Of a stretch of DNA of 8,361 nucleotides, positions 5,487 to 8,361 are shown piece after piece. The translations under genes were made by a program, and so were the position numbers. Each line of letters opens with the position of its first letter. The stretch's first letter is position 1. Under the pieces are notes generated by a model, which was not told the origin of the DNA, searched no databases, and saw only the letters and a list, made by a program, of their open reading frames with translations. The stretch is from Oscillospiraceae bacterium (GTDB lineage: Bacteria > Bacillota > Clostridia > Oscillospirales > Oscillospiraceae): positions 1 through 8,361 of the forward strand of contig JAEDIZ010000091.1 in assembly GCA_016296635.1 (NCBI GenBank), written 5' to 3'.

Positions 5487-6401
5487 TTAAAAGCAGGCAG
5501 GATCGACCATGACGCTTCTCTTCGGAACCTTTTCCCACGAGAAACACGCCGAAAGCTCCGCCGCGCACATCGGTAAAGCCTCCGGATTGAGGCCTGCCAG
5601 ACAGCCCAGTTTTCCGAGAATTTCCTCCGGTGAATACCGCTGCCGCAGCGCTTCCATATCCAGATCGTGCTCACGCTTACTCAGCCGTCTGCCGTCCGGT
5701 GCCAGCAGCAGCGGCACATGGTAATACTGTGGCGTATCGAATCCGAGTTTTCTCTGCAGCCAGATCTGCCGGGGGGTACTGGACAGAAGGTCACATCCGC
5801 GCACCACCTGCGTCACGCCCGCAGCCGCGTCATCCGTCACGACTGCCAGTTGATAGGCGTAAACGCCGTCTGCCCTGCGGATAATAAAATCTCCACAGTC
5901 ATCCTGCAGTTTTTCTGCATACATCCCCTGCAGGCCATCGGCAAAAGAAATCACCTCATCCGGCACACAGACGCGCCAGCAGGGGGCTTTTTTCTTTTCC
6001 GCCCGCTCCTGCGCAGTCAATGTGCGGCAGGTACCGGGATAGCGAACATTGCCGTCCGAGGCATGGGGCGCCGAGGCCGCGTGCAGTTCATTTCTTGTGC
6101 AGTAGCAGGTATAAACAAGTCCGGCATTTTCCAGCTTCTGAAACTCCTGCCGATACGCATCCGTCCGCAGACTCTGTTTTGTCTGCTCCGTGTCCCAGCT
6201 AAGTCCCAGCCACAGAAGATCCTCTTTCAGCTGCTCGCAGTATTCCGGTCTGCACCTGGCGGGATCGAGATCCTCCAGCCGCAGCACCATCGTGCCGTTC
6301 TGCGACCGAACGGAACACCAGGCCAGCAGCGCCGAAAAGAGGTTTCCCAAATGCATCCGCCCGCTGGGACTCGGCGCGAAACGACCGACAATCTGCTTCA
6401 T
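5487..6401 (-). CDS. gluQ: Glutamyl-Q tRNA(Asp) synthetase (GluQRS)
   Basis: GluQRS is a truncated glutamyl-tRNA synthetase paralogue that activates glutamate and attaches it to queuosine-34 of tRNA-Asp rather than to a tRNA 3' end. The 304-residue product opens with GRFAPSPSGRMHLGN, the class I HIGH-type motif HLGN at 17-20, and has LRLEDLDPAR (40-49), a zinc site Cys99, Cys101, Tyr121, Cys125 as in E. coli YadB, the VVRGCDLL segment (199-206) and the KMSKS-type loop LSKREHD (240-246). It lacks the anticodon-binding C-terminal half of true GltX, which fits the length. The ATG at 6401 follows AAGGAGA by 8-9 nt, and that site overlaps the stop region of the upstream transporter gene (12 nt gap), so the two are probably cotranscribed. 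Its need for queuosine implies Q synthesis or salvage elsewhere in the genome. Confidence 0.92.
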   Translation of the reverse strand: MKQIVGRFAPSPSGRMHLGNLFSALLAWCSVRSQNGTMVLRLEDLDPARCRPEYCEQLKEDLLWLGLSWDTEQTKQSLRTDAYRQEFQKLENAGLVYTCYCTRNELHAASAPHASDGNVRYPGTCRTLTAQERAEKKKAPCWRVCVPDEVISFADGLQGMYAEKLQDDCGDFIIRRADGVYAYQLAVVTDDAAAGVTQVVRGCDLLSSTPRQIWLQRKLGFDTPQYYHVPLLLAPDGRRLSKREHDLDMEALRQRYSPEEILGKLGCLAGLNPEALPMCAAELSACFSWEKVPKRSVMVDPACF

Positions 6402-6413
6402 ACCGGATTCTCC

Positions 6414-8168
6414 TTAAATTCTGAACTGGCTGCTGTACTGCTGATAATACTCTTCGAATTTCCCGTTCTTCATTTCCTTGAGCTTTCCCAAATACGCATG
6501 GGTATCAAAGGCATCGTCGTCCAGTTCGATGACCGCCACGGCAATATTGGAGCAATGATCCGCAACGCGCTCAAAATTTGTCAGAAGGTCATTGAATATA
6601 AATCCCTGCGCCAGTGTGCAGACGCCCCTCTGCAGCCTTTCCACATGATGCATTTTCATCTCATCGCACAGCTCATCCACCACCTGCTCCAGCGGTTCAA
6701 CCTGCGAAGCAATCGCAATATCATTCTGCATAAATGCGTGAATGGAGAGATTCAGGATCCTGCCGATGGCGCCGACCAACACAGAAAGCTCCGCCTTTGC
6801 CTCATCCGAAAACTGCACATTCTTCTCGTACAGTTCCCTCGCCGCCTCCGCCACATTCAGCGCATGGTCGGAGATTCTTTCGAAATCGGACAACGTGTGC
6901 AGGAACTTGGAAATATCCTCGTTCTGCCGCTTGGTCAGCTCGCGTCCGGTCAGCTTAACAAGATAGGATCCGAGCTTATCCTCATAGACATCGACTGCCT
7001 TTTCCATTTGCTCTGTTTTTTTGAAGCCATCCTCCGAATAGGCGTCCAACAGGCTGATCGCCCAGCTGAAGCTGCTGTGCGCCTCTGAAGCCATGGCATT
7101 GATGGTCTGTCTGCTCTGTTCAATTGCCAGCGCCGGGTGCTGAATAAAGCGCTCTTCCAAACGCATGATCTCGCGCTCTTCTTCGCTGGCAGGGCCGTCT
7201 TTCACAAAGATCTTTACAAGGCTCTCGATGGCATCCACAAACGGCAGCAGGAGCAAAACCTTGACCAGTCTGAACACCGTATTGATAAATGCAACAGAGA
7301 CCGGCGTCATGACCGTCTGCATAAAGGAAAAATTGAAAAAGAAATTTGCAATATAAAACGGTATCGCAACAACTGCTACACCGACAACTTCCACTACCAG
7401 ATAAACCAAAGCCGTCCGTTTTCCGTCCGCCGTGGCACCCATGGCGGAGAGCATGACTGGGAAAGCTGCACCGATGGCGATGCCCATGATGATAGGAAGT
7501 GCCACCGCACCATCCAGCACACCGGAGGCAGAAAGCGCCTGCACAATACCGACGGCAGCAGAAGCACTCTGCAGGACGCAGGTAAAGGCTGCACCGAACA
7601 GAATGCCGAGCATCGGATTGGAGAAAGTCGTCAGAAAGCGCGTAAAGGTCTCCGACTGACGAAGCGGCGCCACAGCGCCGGACATGGCGGACATGCCGAA
7701 CATCAGAACCGCAAAGCCCATCAGAATATCACCGATATGCTTTTTCGCCTGACTTTTGGAGAACATCCGCAGCAGGATACCGACAACAGAGATCAAACCG
7801 GTCAGCGTTGCCGTGGACAGAAGCGATGCCAGCGTGCCGCCGCCTTCAATATAGGACATGCAGATCACCCAACCGGTGATACTGGTACCGAGAATAGCGC
7901 CCATCACGATGGAAATCGCCTGCCGCAGCTTCATCATACCGGAATTTACGAAACCGACCACCATTACAGAGGTAGCCGAGGAGGATTGGATCACCGCCGT
8001 GACGCCTGTGCCGAGCAGGAATCCTTTCAGCGGCGTACCGGACAGTTTATACAGGATCACTTCCAGCCTGCTGCCTGCAACCTTCTTGAGACCGTCTCCC
8101 ATCAGCTCCATGCCAAACAGGAAAAGCGCAACACCGCTGAGCAGCGCGATCACATTTGAAATGCTCAT
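6414..8168 (-). CDS. Na+/phosphate cotransporter with C-terminal PhoU-like domain
   Basis: The 584-residue product is a type II Na/Pi cotransporter-family membrane protein (NptA/YjbB type). The first 315 residues or so are hydrophobic, with several membrane segments and the family's inverted repeat marks: QSSSATS (61-67) in the first repeat and the variant QSASA (200-204) in the second, each after a glycine-rich helix. Residues from about 335 form a cytoplasmic helical PhoU-like domain with two metal-site signatures, DFERISDHALNVAE (428-441) and NFERVADHCSNIAV (531-544). PhoU domains commonly regulate phosphate uptake; here that is inferred from fusion. The ATG at 8168 follows GGGAGGTT with 10 nt spacing and opens a typical hydrophobic N-terminus. 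The frame extends to 8321 but crosses the promoter, so that start is rejected. gluQ follows 12 nt downstream. Direction of transport (uptake or export) is not settled by sequence. Confidence 0.92.
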   Translation of the reverse strand: MSISNVIALLSGVALFLFGMELMGDGLKKVAGSRLEVILYKLSGTPLKGFLLGTGVTAVIQSSSATSVMVVGFVNSGMMKLRQAISIVMGAILGTSITGWVICMSYIEGGGTLASLLSTATLTGLISVVGILLRMFSKSQAKKHIGDILMGFAVLMFGMSAMSGAVAPLRQSETFTRFLTTFSNPMLGILFGAAFTCVLQSASAAVGIVQALSASGVLDGAVALPIIMGIAIGAAFPVMLSAMGATADGKRTALVYLVVEVVGVAVVAIPFYIANFFFNFSFMQTVMTPVSVAFINTVFRLVKVLLLLPFVDAIESLVKIFVKDGPASEEEREIMRLEERFIQHPALAIEQSRQTINAMASEAHSSFSWAISLLDAYSEDGFKKTEQMEKAVDVYEDKLGSYLVKLTGRELTKRQNEDISKFLHTLSDFERISDHALNVAEAARELYEKNVQFSDEAKAELSVLVGAIGRILNLSIHAFMQNDIAIASQVEPLEQVVDELCDEMKMHHVERLQRGVCTLAQGFIFNDLLTNFERVADHCSNIAVAVIELDDDAFDTHAYLGKLKEMKNGKFEEYYQQYSSQFRI

Positions 8169-8198
8169 ATGCCCATAACCTCCCATAATACTGTCTTG

Positions 8199-8227
8199 AT
8201 TATAGCTGCCGAATATGGGCGCGTCAA
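8199..8227 (-). promoter_or_regulatory. Near-consensus promoter of the transporter-gluQ operon
   Basis: TTGACG (8222-8227, five of six consensus) and TATAAT (8199-8204, perfect) are spaced 17 bp. Transcription should begin near 8192, giving a leader of about 24 nt before the ATG at 8168. I see no Pho-box-like direct repeats around it. Confidence 0.88.
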
Positions 8228-8311
8228 TATTCTCCGATCCCGCAGCGAAAATTTCCTTCTTCAGGCGCAAAAAGCAGGGCGGGCAAATAGCCGGGTGTCC
8301 ATAAGGCAGTG

Positions 8312-8350
8312 AATCCTCCATATGATCACACAGCGATCATATGGAGGATT
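8312..8350 (+). terminator. Long perfect inverted repeat, likely plus-strand terminator
   Basis: The 16-nt arms AATCCTCCATATGATC (8312-8327) and their exact reverse complement (8335-8350) flank a 7-nt loop. On the plus strand the hairpin runs into a T-rich tail (8349-8361, TTTGTTTGTGTTT pattern), which fits an intrinsic terminator. On the minus strand the 3' side is not T-rich. No convincing plus-strand gene precedes it inside the window, so it may instead be a structured element at the end of a minus-strand gene beyond the right edge, or a repeat. Confidence 0.6.
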
Positions 8351-8361
8351 TGTTTGTGTTT

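Noticed and set aside
5483..5496. CTGCT/AGCAG hairpin at the gluQ stop codon as a terminator
   Set aside because: Only a 5-bp stem and no T tract follows on the minus strand; too weak to call.
5667..7088. 473-codon plus-strand frame over gluQ and the transporter's PhoU-like part
   Set aside because: Antisense to two certain genes, crosses their junction, no family features.
7137..8159. 340-codon plus-strand frame antisense to the transporter membrane domain
   Set aside because: Low-complexity His/Arg/Gln-rich translation typical of an antisense shadow of a hydrophobic gene.
8169..8321. N-terminal extension of the transporter, with a CPPC motif
   Set aside because: It would start inside the inverted repeat and upstream of a near-consensus promoter whose start point lies at about 8192; the 8168 ATG has its own ribosome binding site.

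Overview
The window reads as ordinary core chromosome of a low-G+C-lineage Gram-positive anaerobe, most likely a gut Clostridia member of the Oscillospiraceae/Ruminococcaceae type. This rests on the Firmicutes-style rplU-prp-rpmA-obgE order, an L27 with the Prp-cleaved N-terminal extension, an NfnAB electron-bifurcating transhydrogenase (typical of fermentative anaerobes), strong GGAGG ribosome binding sites and near-consensus SigA promoters. The taxon is inferred from gene content and protein style; no search was run. All seven complete protein genes and the CBS-domain gene (eight in total) lie on the minus strand, so transcription runs from the right edge to the left.

Right part (about 8361 to 5487): an orphan 16-bp-arm inverted repeat, a near-consensus promoter, a Na+/phosphate cotransporter with a C-terminal PhoU-like domain, then gluQ (tRNA-Asp queuosine glutamylation enzyme) 12 nt downstream in the same apparent operon. 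Middle part (5486 to 3010): an extended -10 promoter, a 21-bp palindrome between promoter and start, nfnA and nfnB 14 nt apart, and a strong intrinsic terminator. A small two-CBS-domain protein gene (2999 to 2574) starts just after that terminator. Left part (2516 to 96): a perfect-consensus promoter, a structured L21-type leader, rplU, prp, rpmA, a strong terminator-like hairpin, then obgE with a GTG start, and a final hairpin. The first 95 bases hold no gene I can support.

The units do related jobs only within themselves. rplU-prp-rpmA-obgE makes two large-subunit proteins, the protease that matures one of them, and a GTPase of 50S assembly. NfnAB balances NADH, reduced ferredoxin and NADPH pools. 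The phosphate transporter and gluQ share a transcript without an obvious functional link. I found no mobile element, CRISPR array, defence system, rRNA or tRNA, and no convincing undescribed multi-gene system. The best leads are regulatory: the palindrome in front of nfnA, the two intergenic terminators that sit directly before the ribosome binding sites of obgE and the CBS gene, and the orphan inverted repeat at the right edge.
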